DNA of 64,000 bases. Source: Morinoia aosen. Lineage: Eukaryota > Arthropoda > Malacostraca > Amphipoda > Talitridae. The notes beneath the pieces were generated by a model that was not told the origin of the DNA, did no database searches, and worked only from the letters and a program-made list of their open reading frames with translations. Position 1 is the stretch's first letter. Every line of letters begins with the position of its first letter. Where the stretch lies: assembly GCA_030386875.1 (NCBI GenBank), contig CM059563.1:52021602-52085601 (forward strand). The letters run 5' to 3'. Below are positions 32,799 through 44,912 of this stretch, in pieces. The position numbers were made by a program, and so were the translations under genes.

Positions 32799-33059
32799 GC
32801 CCCTATTACAAACGTAAAGAGGTTGGTTTTTGAGGGGTAGCCACAGTTCTTCTAGTGAAAATTATAAATAAAGGTTTCTAGTGACGTCCATTTACATCAT
32901 CTCCAATGGCGGCCACCCGGTACCCAAGATGGCGGCCGCCATCTTGGATCCGATGTAAACGGACGTCACTAGAAACCTTTATTTATAATTTTCACTAGAA
33001 GAACTGTGGCTACTCCTCACGACTCAACCTCTTTACTTTTGTAATAGAGGGTTAGCTTT
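32792..33059. mobile_element. Foldback element FB1, 268 bp
   Basis: Near-perfect ~115-bp arms: AAGCTAAGCCCCTATTACAA at the left recurs in reverse as TTGTAATAGAGGGTTAGCTT at the right, and the arms include AAGAGGTTGG, GGGGTAGCCACAGTTCTTCT and TTTCTAGTGACGTCC. The loop contains a 24-bp perfect palindrome (listed separately). No clean target duplication was found. The same arm sequence forms the inner part of FB2 and FB3. Confidence 0.85.
32923..32946. other. 24-bp perfect palindrome with two YY1/Pho-like sites
   Basis: CCAAGATGGCGG followed at once by its reverse complement CCGCCATCTTGG. Each half contains AAGATGGCGGC, which matches the known YY1 consensus (core GCCAT, also bound by insect Pho). 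TGACGTC-like sites lie in the arms on both sides. Binding is inference. Confidence 0.6.
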
Positions 33060-33138
33060 GGTTTCAACCCTGAAATTGTGCAAAAAAGGCCATTCAAGAG
33101 CACTGCTTGTATAACTTCAAACTTAAATAACTCAAAAA

Positions 33139-34105
33139 GGTAAATGTTGAGGACTTGACCATAATAGATTTTGGAACTTTCAATGCCTAAATAATGTTAA
33201 TCAGATGAAAAGAAACAAGTTTTCTTCAATGCACTTTCCGGCAGAAACGAGTATTTTAAAAGTTATAGTGGTAAATGAGTTAACGGAACTCCAGTGTTTA
33301 AGGCGGGAATAAATGAATAAGGGAAGCATCACCCTATTACAAACGTAAAGAGGTTGGGTCGAGAGGGGTAGCCACAGTTCTTTTAGTGAAAATTGGAAAT
33401 CAATTGAAATTCTACTATGCATAAACATAATTAATGAGATGACGAGTTATATTGTCGATGCGAAAGACTTAACTCGAAAGTTCCCAGATACGTCGAACCG
33501 ACGATATACCGTCATCTCAGGGCTGCCAGTGACGTCGAAGCAGCGGTAAACACTTTATAAGCAGCGGTAAACACTTTATTATAAACGTAAAGAGGTTGGG
33601 TCGTGAGGGGTAGCCACAGTTCTTTTAGTGAGAATTATCAATAAAGTGAAATTCTAGTATGCATTAGTATAAATACTCAGATGACGAGTTCATTCGTCGA
33701 TCCGAACGAATTCATTCGAATGCTCTCAGATACGTCGAACGTTCGACGTAATGGGTCGGTTAAAACCTTTCTTTATAATTTTCACTAAAAGAACTGTTGC
33801 TAGCCCTCACGACCCAACCTCTTTACGTTTGTAATAGGGGGTTTGCTTCTCTTCTTTATTTTTTCTAGCAAAGTCGGCTTGGTTGGTGCGCGGCAACGCC
33901 TGTTTACTTTCACGTCGGACCGCGCGGTATATTTTTCCCCGCCTGAAACACTGGAGTTCCGGTAACTCATTACCGCTATAACTTTTAAAATACTCGTTTC
34001 CGCCGGAAAGTGCATTGAAGAAAACTTGTTTCTTTTGATCTCATTAACCATATTTCGGTATCAAAAATTCGAAAATCAATTATGGTCAAGTCCTCAACAT
34101 TTACC
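33139..34105. mobile_element. Foldback element FB2, 967 bp, 8-bp target duplication
   Basis: The ends GGTAAATG and CATTTACC are flanked by CTCAAAAA on both sides (33131-33138 and 34106-34113). The outer arms (TTGAGGACTTGACCATAAT, CGAGTATTTTAAAAGTTATAG) are followed by inner arms shared with FB1 (CCCTATTACAAACGTAAAGA). The centre has an extra partial copy of the inner arm at about 33583-33760. No coding capacity. An 8-bp duplication fits hAT, P or Merlin types; I cannot choose. Confidence 0.85.
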
Positions 34106-35520
34106 CTCAAAAACTAAGCATTTGCGAGCACATTGTCATTCATATAAAACGTCTTAAAATCAACAATATTACCTATTTATGGCAACAAAATTATAAAAAT
34201 CATTGACAACATTAAAGTAAAATTGACCCAATGAATTGTATATTTTATTTGTGTAGAACATATTTATTTATCAAATATGCCTGAAATATAATTTAAATTT
34301 GATTTAAATTTAATTCGCTATTCTAAGTGGTACCTGTGTTTAAACAGAGCTGTTGATCAGTCAGCAACACAAGTGTATAGAATTGATTAATTTTGTTTCC
34401 TTTAATGATATTTGTTTTCAAATTTCAAAATCTGTTAAGTTGAAATAATCATTGTAATACATTTAAATTGTAAGTATAAATTAATTTGGTTACAGTAAAC
34501 AAATATTGCATGAAAGTCTTTTTTTTTTCTTCTACTGCCATGACCCATATGTATTTTTCTATAGAGAAGCCTTGAAGCAATGCTTATTTGAGCTTTACTA
34601 GCATATATAGGAATGCTATTGCTAAGGGTGGCTTATAAAATATTGGTGTATCATATTTTGAGGTCTGCATTTAACATGTTTCCTGTGTATTTGGCCAAAT
34701 GTGTTCCAATATGTAAATTGCTTATTCATGTACTGCTATAAGTGAATGGTATTTTATCTGTTTCAGGATTTAAAAAAAAAATAACCCTTATCATATAAGA
34801 TGAACTGTTATTGCAAAATTGTATTTTTCATCTTTCTTACGAAAGATTAAAATGTCTTTGAGCACTAAAATTAATAAAATTGATTTTTCTATTTTCTACT
34901 TACAAATTAATAGTTAACTACTATGGAAAAAGAGTGAATATGTTATTAAGTGACAGCTGATGAATTTGGTATCACTCTTAATGGTAGGTAAAAATTGTCC
35001 CACATTAGTCATTTGCTTGGGTGCAGCTGATTACATTTGTGCAGTATTATTGCAGTTGAAGCAGTGCTGCTATAAATAATAAAATTATCACTCTTTTATT
35101 TTGGTATAAATTTTTAGCCTTCAAATTTCATTTGAGTAAGTTGAAATTATTCTGCATTCCATCTATAATCTCACTTTAAAAATCTAGGATTTTTAGGATA
35201 TATTGCTACCAATTGGTGCTTAATTTTGGCTAAGTATATGATCACAATCTGAGATTGACTAAATGCTATTTGAGAATTAGATATTTGTTGCAACAAATGC
35301 CTTACCTTTTTTTCTACCTAAAATTAATGAGTCATTATTACTGCAGATTGAAATACAAGATTTGAGCTCTGACTAACTACTTGAGCTAAGTCTAATATAA
35401 TTCAAGAACTCAGAATTTTTTATATTTTCTTGTTGATCTTGTGTGACATTTGATGCAAAGCTCTTATAGTAAAGTTGTCTATGTGAAGTCTCTTTAAATG
35501 TTATAATGTATCATGAAATA
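34106..35520. other. AT-rich DNA, nothing recognised
   Basis: Very AT-rich, many stops, no reading frame of note. It ends at the TA target of the Tc1 element. Confidence 0.6.
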
Positions 35521-35772
35521 CACTCGCGAGCAAAAGTTTGGAATCACTTTCTTGAAATTGGTTCCGTGCAATTTTGAGCACTAAATATTTTTTCAATAAC
35601 CATAAAAATTACATTATTTTAAAGGTTCAACTCTTAACTTTAAATTGATACCAAATACATTAAAATCAAGCCAGTATTTTGGGAGCTATTCCAGATTAAG
35701 TCAAAGAGGTAGGAAAACAAGGAAATATGGGAATGAATTAAACAACAAAAAATAATCATATAAAAAATTTAT

Positions 35773-36715
35773 GGTAAATGTATAGTGTTTGACCATAATC
35801 GATTTTCCACTTTTTGATCAAGAAGCATTGTTGATGAGACCAAAATAAACAAGTTTTCTTCAATGCAGTTTCCTTCGGAAGTGAGTATTTTAGAAGTTAT
35901 AGCGAGAAATGAGTTACCGTAACTCCAGTATTTGAGGCGGGGAAAAATATACCGCGCGGGTCCCAATACGAATAAGAGAATAAGAATAAAATACGAATAA
36001 GAGAAGCAAACCCCCTATTACAAACGTCAAGAGGTTGGGTCGTGAGGGGTAGGCACAGTTCTTCTAATTAAAATCACAAATAAATATTTCAACCGAGTCA
36101 TTAAGTCGAATGATCGAGTGTCGCCAAGCCCGCCAAAAAGAAGGGGAAGACCCCTAAATGGACTCAACGAGATGGGGGAAGAATCGTAATAAAGACGTAA
36201 TACTAATAATAAGTACGAATGGTAATAAATACGAAACGTAATAAATAGAAGTAATCAGATTCACAGGAAACACATGTGGCCATAACCGCTGCTTCGACGT
36301 AACTGTCGGCCTTTAGATGACCGCTGGTCCGTCCGTGACTTCAACCCCGATATAATGTGGGTTCGACGTATCTGAGAGCGATCGAATGAATTCGTTCGGA
36401 TCGACCAATTAATTCGCCATCTCAGTATTCATATTTATGCATACTAGATTTCCACTTTCTTTATAATTTTCACTAAAGGAATTGTGGCTACCCCTCACGA
36501 CCCAACCTCTTTACGTTTGTAATAGGGTGATGCTTATTTATTTATTCACGCCTGAAACACTTGATTTCCGGTAACCCATTTACCGCTATAACTTCTAAAA
36601 TACTCATTTCCGAAGGAAATTGCATAGAAGAAAACTTGTTTATTTTCGTCTCATCTACAATGTTTCTTGATCAAAAAGTGGAAAATCGATTATGGTCAAA
36701 CACTATACATTTACC
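35773..36715. mobile_element. Foldback element FB3, 943 bp, inside Tc1 element
   Basis: Same family as FB2: ends GGTAAATG / CATTTACC and an 8-bp duplication AAATTTAT (35765-35772, 36716-36723). Outer arms contain GTGTTTGACCATAATCGATT; inner arms contain CCCTATTACAAACGTCAAGA. It lies between the transposase stop and the inverted repeat of the Tc1 element, so it is younger than that element. Confidence 0.87.
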
Positions 36716-36742
36716 AAATTTATTTAGCCTTAAAATTAAGTG

Positions 36743-37772
36743 TCAATACTTTGTGTTCACTCCCCTTGCCCTAATAACTGCTTGAAGACGATTTTTCATC
36801 GACCTGATCAAGTTCTGAATTGATTCTTGTGGGATACCTTCCCACTCCTCAATTAAAGCCGATTTCAGCTCATTCAGACATGAAGGAGCAGGAGTTCTGG
36901 AACGAACCTTCCTCTTCAGTTCATCCCACACGTGCCCAATGGGATTCAAGTGAGGGCTGAGCGCTGGCCAGTCCAATGTGGCGATATCGTCTTCTTCGAG
37001 GTATTCAGTTGTGCCACGGGCAGTGTGACAACGAGCGTTACCGTGCATAAAGAGTCATCACCGATATATCCCGCATAGGGAACGACATGTTCCAGCAGCA
37101 TATCGGAAATGTACCGGTCCGAAGTTAGACCGCCTTCTCGTCCCCCCCCCCCAGGCACGAATACAATCTCCGTTTTACCGTCGAAGGAAATGTAGGCCCA
37201 CATCATACAAGAACCGCCCCCATAAGCCACTGTTTCAGCGAAACAGCACTGCGCAAATCGCTCCCCAGGCCGCCTCTAGACCCGACCTCTTTGGTCGCTA
37301 CCGTGCAAACACATCCTGCACTCGTCGGAGAACAGAACTTGACTCCATTGCTCAACCTCCCAATCAAGATTGGTGCGAGCAAATTGAAGGCGTGCTTGTC
37401 GGTGAGCTGCCGTGAGTTTCGGGCCTGTGGCAGGCCTTTTTGGAGTCAAGTTCGCTGGCTTGAGTCGTCGACGAACTGTCCACTCGCTGGCAGCTACCCC
37501 ACGAACATCTCGGAGCTCCTGTTGAACGTCGACACCAGTCAAATGCCGATTTCGGAGAGAGGTTGATACGATAAAATGGTCATCCCTCTCCGAGGTGCAC
37601 CGGCGTCGTCCAGATCTTGGTCTCGGGATAAAGCCACCAGTCTCCCGAAAGCGTTTGTAAACTTTCGAAACACATGACTGGCTTATGAGGAGCCGACGAG
37701 CGACAAGTCGCTGGCTGAGCCCTTCTTGCAATAGGGCTACGATTTGTGCTGTTTCTGTAGGAGTTGTCTACA
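36743..37772 (-). pseudogene. Tc1-like transposase pseudogene (DD34E)
   Basis: DNA-binding domain: TPTETAQIVALLQEGLS, VSKVYKRFRETGGF, PRPRSGRRRCTSERDD. Catalytic domain: VLFSDECRMCLHG with the first Asp; then, after a stop at about 37263 and a frameshift near 37050, MHGNARCHTARG and LSPHLNPIGHVWDELKRK. The second catalytic Asp (normally in x-D-N-A) is Gly, and the catalytic Glu (normally PIEHVWD) is Gly. A TAG follows the probable start ATG near 37769. The gene is dead several times over; length and motif order otherwise match the family. Confidence 0.9.
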
Positions 37773-38118
37773 TTGTCGCTCAAGGAAAGGGTCAAAAGTA
37801 CCGGAGATGTGTACCGATCAACGTGTGAAGGTGGACTGAGAAATCAAATCCGATAACAGGTGCTTTTATAGGGGGTCAATAGGTCGCTACTCGCGACGTA
37901 TCTAAGAATTGAAGCACGTCTTTTCCGTTACGCCTTCACTTGATCCGGGATAGCTCCCTAAATACTGGCTTGATTTGAATGAATTTGGTATCAATTTAAA
38001 GTTAAGAGTTGAACCTTTAAATTGATGTAATTTTTATGGTTATTGAAAAAATATTTAGTGCTCAAAATCGCGCAGAACCAATTTCAAGAAAGTGATTCCA
38101 AACTTTTGCTCGCGAGTG

Positions 38119-39290
38119 TAGTTATATTTGTAGTTTGGTGAACAAATTTTCATCACATTAATGCTTCAATGAAGTGTATCATAGCTGAAATTGCAGGTGA
38201 CTGTTAGTTGAAGTGCTCCTTGAGACTTCATGTATAGTGCTGTACACCCATACCTTGGTTTTATGGAGAAAAAGAGAGGAACCCTGTCCGATAGTTCCTA
38301 TTGTTTGAAGCATCTAACAGATATGTATACGGTACGCTACGAGTGGCTATATCAACAATAACAAGCACAACACCAAAAAAGGGGCAAAAATTGGGAGCAA
38401 TGCAATGCAAATGCTGAAACCGTGTTGTCAACAATGTGACTGCCTGCCACCTAGCGGTCAGTTTTGGAACAAACGGACTTTGTCAGTAGTGTGCAGAACT
38501 TTCAAATAAAATCGGCAGCTTAAGAATTTGTCCGTAGAATCCAAAATCCGCTAAAACAGGGTCCGTAAAACCGAGGTACGGGTGTAGTAGCTTTTGTACT
38601 GTAGGTAGTGTTGTAAAACATACTCAATTGATGTTCTTTGTTTTTGAAGCTTCTCAGCTAAGTAGAATGAAACTCAAAGTTAACAGAATTTTTATTGCAT
38701 GCATGATGTAACTAATTTTTCCCTCAATAACTTGTGTACACACAAATTTTTCTTCTCGTGCCACAATTTTAGCACAAGATTTTATTACTCTGCAGTTAAT
38801 GCTGTGCAAATTTATCCTAAACATCATTCCGAGAAACATGGTTTCATTTCAATGCATGACCTTTAGTTTAAAAATTGGGGTATTTAAATTAACGTCTCAC
38901 ATACTCAGTAATAAGGGAAAACATCAGCCCTGAGCAAAAGGTATTTTTCCTTCTCAATTTTGTTTTGTTAAAAGAATTAGTTACAAAAATATGGATCCAT
39001 TGATAATCATGGTTTTGCAATAAACTACCGTGGTTAAAATTGTACATGTATTCTTCAAAGTACATCTGAATAGGAGTATCAATTGATCCTTCAACGATCA
39101 ATTTTATGTATTGTTGCAATTTACATCAAGTTCTTGCAGTCGTGTTTCTACTTGCTATTCTTGTCGAAATGACTACAGAAAATGTAAGCAAAATGTTCCA
39201 TTGAACTGCTTCTGTGTATTCATCAGAGCTGTGAAACTAATTCTCTAACTGGAAACCCCCCACTGGGGCATGCAAGCTTCATTCCTTATT
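38119..39290. other. AT-rich DNA, nothing recognised
   Basis: No exon-like frame or repeat identified. Confidence 0.55.
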
Positions 39291-39625
39291 TCTTTGGGAT
39301 TAGCAATCCCAGAGGGAAGTGAGGTCCCACACTGAAGGTGAAGTAGGCCTTAATTTTGTTGACATAAAGTTTTTTTTCTTTATTTTACATGCCATCTTTT
39401 TCAGTTTGGTGCTTGCACTTTTTCTTACTCTCATTTTCTTTATTAACCTTTATCATGCTTCATTGGCTTTTTACAGTTTTGCCATTCCTAAGTGTGAAAA
39501 ATCTTGTGCATTGACACATTTGCATAATTAGATTCCTCTTTCCCCTTGAGAAAAATTAGAAAACTAAATGGTGCCTTCCTTTTTCTTTGCTTGGAAGTAC
39601 GTTTTATAGTGTTAATCAAGGTTCA
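39291..39625 (+). repeat. 350-bp repeat R, diverged copy 1
   Basis: Recognisable by GGGATTAGCAATCCCAGAGG, GAGGTCCCACACTGAAGGTG, AAGTAGGCCTT and AAATGGTGCCTTCCTTT in the family's order. The most diverged copy. Confidence 0.6.
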
Positions 39626-40587
39626 AAGTAACTTACAATCAAATGTAATCTACACAATACCTACACACCTGTGCTCGGCACGTTAAGGCGCACATGTGTA
39701 CGACTGGGATCTTTATTTTTGTCCAAGGATTGCAATTTACCTCAATTCTGTGCAGGAATGTCCCTGTTAACCAGAATTTCACATTCAAGTGATCCATGAC
39801 TCCATCGAGTGTGTTGAGCTTGAACTCAGAGGCATTTCCCATCACTGCACTGCCTCTGGAGGCTCTTCCAATGCTGTGAAAATGAGTGGGAAAATTGCTA
39901 GCAATGACTGGGTCAATTAGTAATTCCGGTAATGCTTGTAATTAGAAGAGGTAATGTCTTTTTATACATTCCCTTATGAATCGGTACGGTCTGAAGCAAT
40001 TCATTGCAACGAAGTTCATCTCCCGCGTCGAAAAACTTGCAAGACTACGTTAGCTCCAACCTCAAGTTATTGAGTGGATTTGATGGGGACTCCTTAAAAG
40101 ATTGAAAACCGTGATATTTTCAGCTGTATTTAAATACCATTCTGCAGAAAACGGTCTTATTTAAACAATTTCAAAACTATCGCGTCCAGGCTCACTCGAT
40201 ACTTAGCGTTTTCCGCTCGTTCAAGTATTCTAAATGATAACTTTTGTGATATTTTCACCAATTAAATGTGTGCAACTTTATACTGAGCAATTTTTAAAAC
40301 CCAATATGTTGATTTTTGTTTGAATTTTCTGGACGCATGCATGTTTTCATTAACATAAATCATTCATAAACGATTACGCCAACTCGATTCCGCTGTAAAC
40401 GCTTAGTTAGCTCTGAATCTTCAATGCTGGTTTCTATTTTTTCTGCTTTTTCGCTTAATCTCATCTACTCGAAAATGTGGCACTTCAATTTCTATTCTCA
40501 TAGGTACCGAGGATAAGGTGTCCAACTCGCGAAAGTGTTGCGATAAATGAAATTTTATCTACCTAATAAACGTGCTTAATTTGAAAA
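39626..40587. other. AT-rich DNA, nothing recognised
   Basis: No coding or repeat signal noticed. Confidence 0.55.
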
Positions 40588-40841
40588 CTAGTGTACGCGG
40601 CCCATCAAAAATGACTATGTTCAATATTTTCCTTGAATAATTTTTTCAGTTGTGGAAAACATACAAATGTATCCATCCTAATAGTGCCCGAGATAAAAAT
40701 ATTCTTGTACTTGTGTACTGGTGTTACTCTTATCAGAGATACGGACGGTCATTAAGCAGCCTCAAGAGCGCCACAGAGAGACGGAGGAAGCGGATACCAA
40801 GCAAATAGTATATAAATAAACACACAAAGGGTATTATTAGG
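40588..40841 (+). repeat. Dispersed repeat X, copy 2
   Basis: Starts CTAGTGTACGCGGCCCATCA and ends AAAGGGTATTATTAGG. Longest of the copies seen. Confidence 0.7.
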
Positions 40842-42428
40842 AAAGATTTTTTCCCTCATTTAAGTCTGTTCTTATAGTTTAGTTTTTAGAAGATCGGCGT
40901 CAGCATCATTTTTTACATGACAACACGGCAACTCCCTTTCAGTTAGCCGCTAGTGACGCGTATGGGTTGCAAATAAGAAATTTTCCAGGGAATGCACTCG
41001 CGCGTTACACTCGGCCAACATTCGCGGTGAGATTAAAGCTCCGCCTGGCCCACTGGAGGGCTAGGGCGAAGTTCCTTCAGTGGCGATTGAAGTTGGGAAT
41101 GGCAGCAATTCTGCGCCACGGTAAATTGCACTCCAGTTGAATGCTGCGGCGTCATGGCCAGTTAAATGCATGGCTACATCTCCAGTATCGTTTTCCTATC
41201 GAACTGCTTAAATTCTTGTCTGGATTTGAGTTTCTGAGGAAAAAATACCGTTGTGAAAGTGCTTTATCGTGTTTTTTTGTATTCTGTTCCTTACCTGCTC
41301 TTAGTTACTCGTTTTCATTGTGTACTGCGTTGTTTTGTTAGTGCGGTGAAGCGAATACGACGTGAGATGTTAGAATGCTCTCGGTGCACATTTAAAATCT
41401 AGAAGGTTAAGAACTTGTAACGCATTGATGGTATTTGCATTCTGCACGATATTCCCATCTGATTTCTTCAGTGTCTCTTCTTTAAAATTTCCTGGTCAAA
41501 TCGTAGTGTGAGTGCTGTCCATTTTGTGTCATTAATTATTAAGACATTCAAGATAGAATATTTCACCAATATATATCAGACAAGTGAAAATTCACACAGT
41601 GCCGCGGCAGATATCTTCCAGTAACTTCACTTCCTGTTTGAATTTGACCGGAGTTCACTCTATTTATTTTGAATGCTAGTCTTAAATTATTTATAGGTAA
41701 TTGGGACGAAACAGAATTATCTCAGGAAAATATCAGCACCTGGTAGTGTTGAGGGGTAAGTCATATTCTTGTCTTCAATAATTAAATCTGATGAGCTGTT
41801 CCCGTGAACGAAACTATTAATGAACCTCCTATGCATTAAAAAAAATTTTATCCAGACACAAATGCCTGGAATTCGATAGTGGCTCAATTCACCCCTTCCG
41901 GACTGATGTACCGATTACTTGGTAATTTCCGTAACTGCTGCTATACCGCTTCACCGAATTTTCGGCGCTTGGCCTAGTACGTCGAAAAAATTAGTGAAAA
42001 AATAAAAATAACCAACCGATCGTGATCAAGCCTCATGGTTAGCCATTGCAGATGTCTGCCTCCAAGTGTTTAAATGGACTTTGTGTTTAGCTTTCAACAG
42101 TTAATTTCAGGGCTTCAGGTCGGGTAGGGTTATTACTACAGATGCGATTAGGATTTGCAGATACGTATTCTGAGATTGAGAAGCGCACCTGAGAACGAGA
42201 ATGTACTGATCGTGGTCTTCGTTCCGTGACGATTTCTCTTCGAGTTGTAAAATATTCTTCACTGTCTAGTTCGCTCCAATTTAGGAACTCCTGTGGGACT
42301 GAAACACGTGATGCTATCACGTGTCTGTTTCACGTATGGTATTACCACAGAAAAGGTAACTTTTGAGCCGGGGACTCGACACAGAGCATTGAAGTTTCGA
42401 TATTCCAGCACCTCATCTCCCCTCAGCT
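40842..42428. other. Unassigned DNA; short GC-rich patch at 40.9-41.2 kb
   Basis: A GC-richer patch (CACTCGCGCGTTACACTCGG and following) might be an upstream non-coding exon or promoter, and a donor-like GGGGTAAGTC occurs at about 41754. Neither is proven. No protein-like frame is convincing. Confidence 0.35.
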
Positions 42429-42530
42429 AGTCTAACTTTTTCGCCGCCTGCATGCATGTTTTTCGCCGCCCAAGTAATTAAATTGCTTAGGCGGCGAAAA
42501 ACATGCATGCTCCGGCGAAAAAGTTAGACT
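42429..42530. mobile_element. 102-bp hairpin MITE-like element
   Basis: AGTCTAACTTTTTCGCCG at the left end and its exact reverse complement at the right. The arms continue through GCATGCATGTTTTTCGCCGC / GCGGCGAAAAACATGCATGC to a small AT loop (TAATTAAATT). No clear target duplication. Confidence 0.75.
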
Positions 42531-43845
42531 GGGTATAGATGTCCTCGCTTAACACGTTCGCTGCCGCTGGACACGTGTGCGTCCTGCGGTCGAATGTTGA
42601 GCAAGGTAGTTGGAAGCAGAGTTTAAAAAACAGCAATACTGCTCGAAAAAATAGTCTTTCCTTAGAAGTGTGAACGTGTAATAGCTTGATGATATTTTAC
42701 CCCGTATGCTTAAATCTCTTCTAAAAAGATGTTGAAATAATTGAAATGCTGTTCATTCACACCGGCTCATTCATTCACACCGTTTATTATTACTATAATA
42801 ATTCTAAAAAGGTACCTTACTTATGGGGCACTCTGCTGTCCTCGAAGTTATTCAACTACTTTTGATTGTTAATTTACGCAACAAAATTCCAAGAGACTTG
42901 CTCTCCCTGCATTTGCAGCTTAAACATATTCTTGATCTGGACTGACTGCCGTAAACACAGGACTCGAAAGATATGCATAATGAACCCACGAAGCAATCTG
43001 CCTGATGACTGTCACCTGAGATGGTAATACTCTTATGTCATGATTTCTCACAAATATCATTGATTCATAGTTGAATACAAATTGCGTAATAACTGCTTAA
43101 TCGGTAAAGCTCGGTGTCCTGTTCCGAAATTTTTAGTGATGAAACTAAATAAGTTTTGACGATCGCAAAATCCCGACCAATTGGAGTATATACGGGATGG
43201 CGCCAGGTTTACGCAACGCTGTTCTACCAGCTCAAGAATAAGCGCAATATTTCGGTTTTGGACTTACAAAATGAGACTTTTCTGTAGTTGGTGACGTCTC
43301 GTAGAAATTTCGATAGGGAATTTATTTGTCTTTTAATGCTTGTTAGATTCTGGTATTATCCTCGGTTTAAAACTTGTCTTACTCAATATGATTTTGCAAA
43401 AATAATTCTAACGTACGTGAATATTCATGCCGACATGAGTATTTTTCTGTGTAAAGATTTCTGACAATTTCATGACTAGTGTCTTGGGGGTTGTTAGGGT
43501 TAAAATATCCTTGTTCAAAAGTTGGACATCAATGCTGGTCATCGTTAAATTGATCCGATTCGTTCGCCGTGCTAATTTTTGCTGTGACGGATAACGACGT
43601 GCAACAATATCGGAGTGAATTTTATACCTCCTAGTAGCAGTACCAATATAGAAGAATAATAACTCTCAACGCGTAATCTGCAGAACTCACTTTACTTATA
43701 GGAATGATGTGCGCGTAGGAATTGTCCGCGTTAATTTTAGGAGACTTGGTGTTTCTAACAGACGTGTAGGTTTCTTAAACTTCATAAATGTAGGTAGAGC
43801 CCGTTATTGTTCAGTAATGCTCCTTCGGGGGGGCATGGTATAGAT
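42531..43845. other. AT-rich DNA, nothing recognised
   Basis: No coding or repeat signal noticed. Confidence 0.55.
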
Positions 43846-44041
43846 CAGAGGTACCCAACCTGGGTTACTCGCACTCCGTGGTGGTGGGAGACGATATTCC
43901 AGGACGTGTGAGTAAAATTCAGGTAAATAATAGGATATTGGTTTTATTTTGGCGGTTTTATTTTAGGAAGGGGCGAGATTCGAATGAAATTTCTTAAGGG
44001 GTGCTGGGCAAAACAAAAAAAAAAAAAGGTGGGAACCCCTG
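43846..44041. mobile_element. hAT-like MITE, 196 bp
   Basis: Ends CAGAGGTACCCAACCTGGGT and (reverse) CAGGGGTTCCCACCTTTTTT, a typical hAT terminal pattern. The flanking 8-mers (GTATAGAT, GGGTAGAG) agree at only five positions, so the target duplication has decayed or is misjudged. Confidence 0.65.
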
Positions 44042-44145
44042 GGGTAGAGAAGGGTATGTTTGTTAGGTTGTCAATGTTTTACTATGGGGACTCCTGCCGC
44101 AAGGAGTACTGTACTCAACTATAGATAGGCCTTCGGGATTTCTGT

Positions 44146-44310
44146 CTTTCGTGCTCATTTTGCTTCTTTCAGGGTTTCATGTTTGCTTCGCCATAACTTT
44201 TGTCTGTTCTTCCTCGTCCTTCCTAACTTGGTGTTTCTATACGCGGAGTATCCAGCGTAGGAACACACGTTGTATATAAATTCTCCGTTTCTGAGAGCCA
44301 ATACTAAATA
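44146..44310 (+). repeat. 350-bp repeat R, partial copy 2
   Basis: The central part only: GGTGTTTCTATACGCGGAGT, GTAGGAACACACGTTG. Matches 52600-52700. Confidence 0.5.
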
Positions 44311-44618
44311 GTCACATATTTTCGCTCTCTTGAGATTGTCATTGTTATGGATAAGGGGGTCTAAAATTAACTAATCGAAATAACGTTTAGTAACATGTCA
44401 CCGTAAAATGCCTAGGGTACAAAAGGATGGTCTCTATAGTACCAATTGATTGGTTTTATGTAAATCTCACGTAGTTAAAAAAATGAAAAGTAAACATGTT
44501 CACTTGAAATAAATTGAAATCTTTCAAGTCCATATTCAGTGCTGCAAAAAAGGGATCTAACAAGTCGGAAATGGAAAATTCAGAATATATGCAGATGAAT
44601 AAATATTTTATGAATCAT

Positions 44619-44912
44619 TCCTGAGCTGAAAGTTAGGTAAGCCTTCTTTTTGTTAAAATAATTTTGTTTTGTTTCGTTAAAGGCCACCTTTTTTGGTTAA
44701 CTGCTGTTCTGTTTTTCAGCACCTACTACTTTCTTTTCAACTTTTATCTTGTTTCGTGAAATTCTTCCAATTTACGGTTTCTATGCCCCTTCTGCATAGA
44801 TTCCGCATTCCCTTATCTCCATACTTAATGGTACCTACCTTCTTCCTCTCTTCAATACGCCCTTTTTTGTAGCGGTTAGGGAGACTTAAACTAACATGTA
44901 ATTTATTCTAGT
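44619..44912 (+). repeat. 350-bp repeat R, copy 3 (5'-truncated)
   Basis: From CTGAGCTGAAAGTTAGGTAA to GGTTAGGGAGACTTAAACTA. The first ~60 bp of the family are missing. Confidence 0.8.

Larger units (their letters stand above)
35521..38118 (-). mobile_element. Tc1-like element, 2,598 bp, carrying a foldback insertion
   Basis: Flanked by TA (35519-35520, 38119-38120). The inverted repeats are long (about 190 bp), beginning CACTCGCGAGCAAAAGTTTG at both ends. The transposase is on the minus strand. Without the 943-bp FB3 insertion and one 8-bp duplication it would be about 1.65 kb, the normal size of Tc1 elements. Confidence 0.9.
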
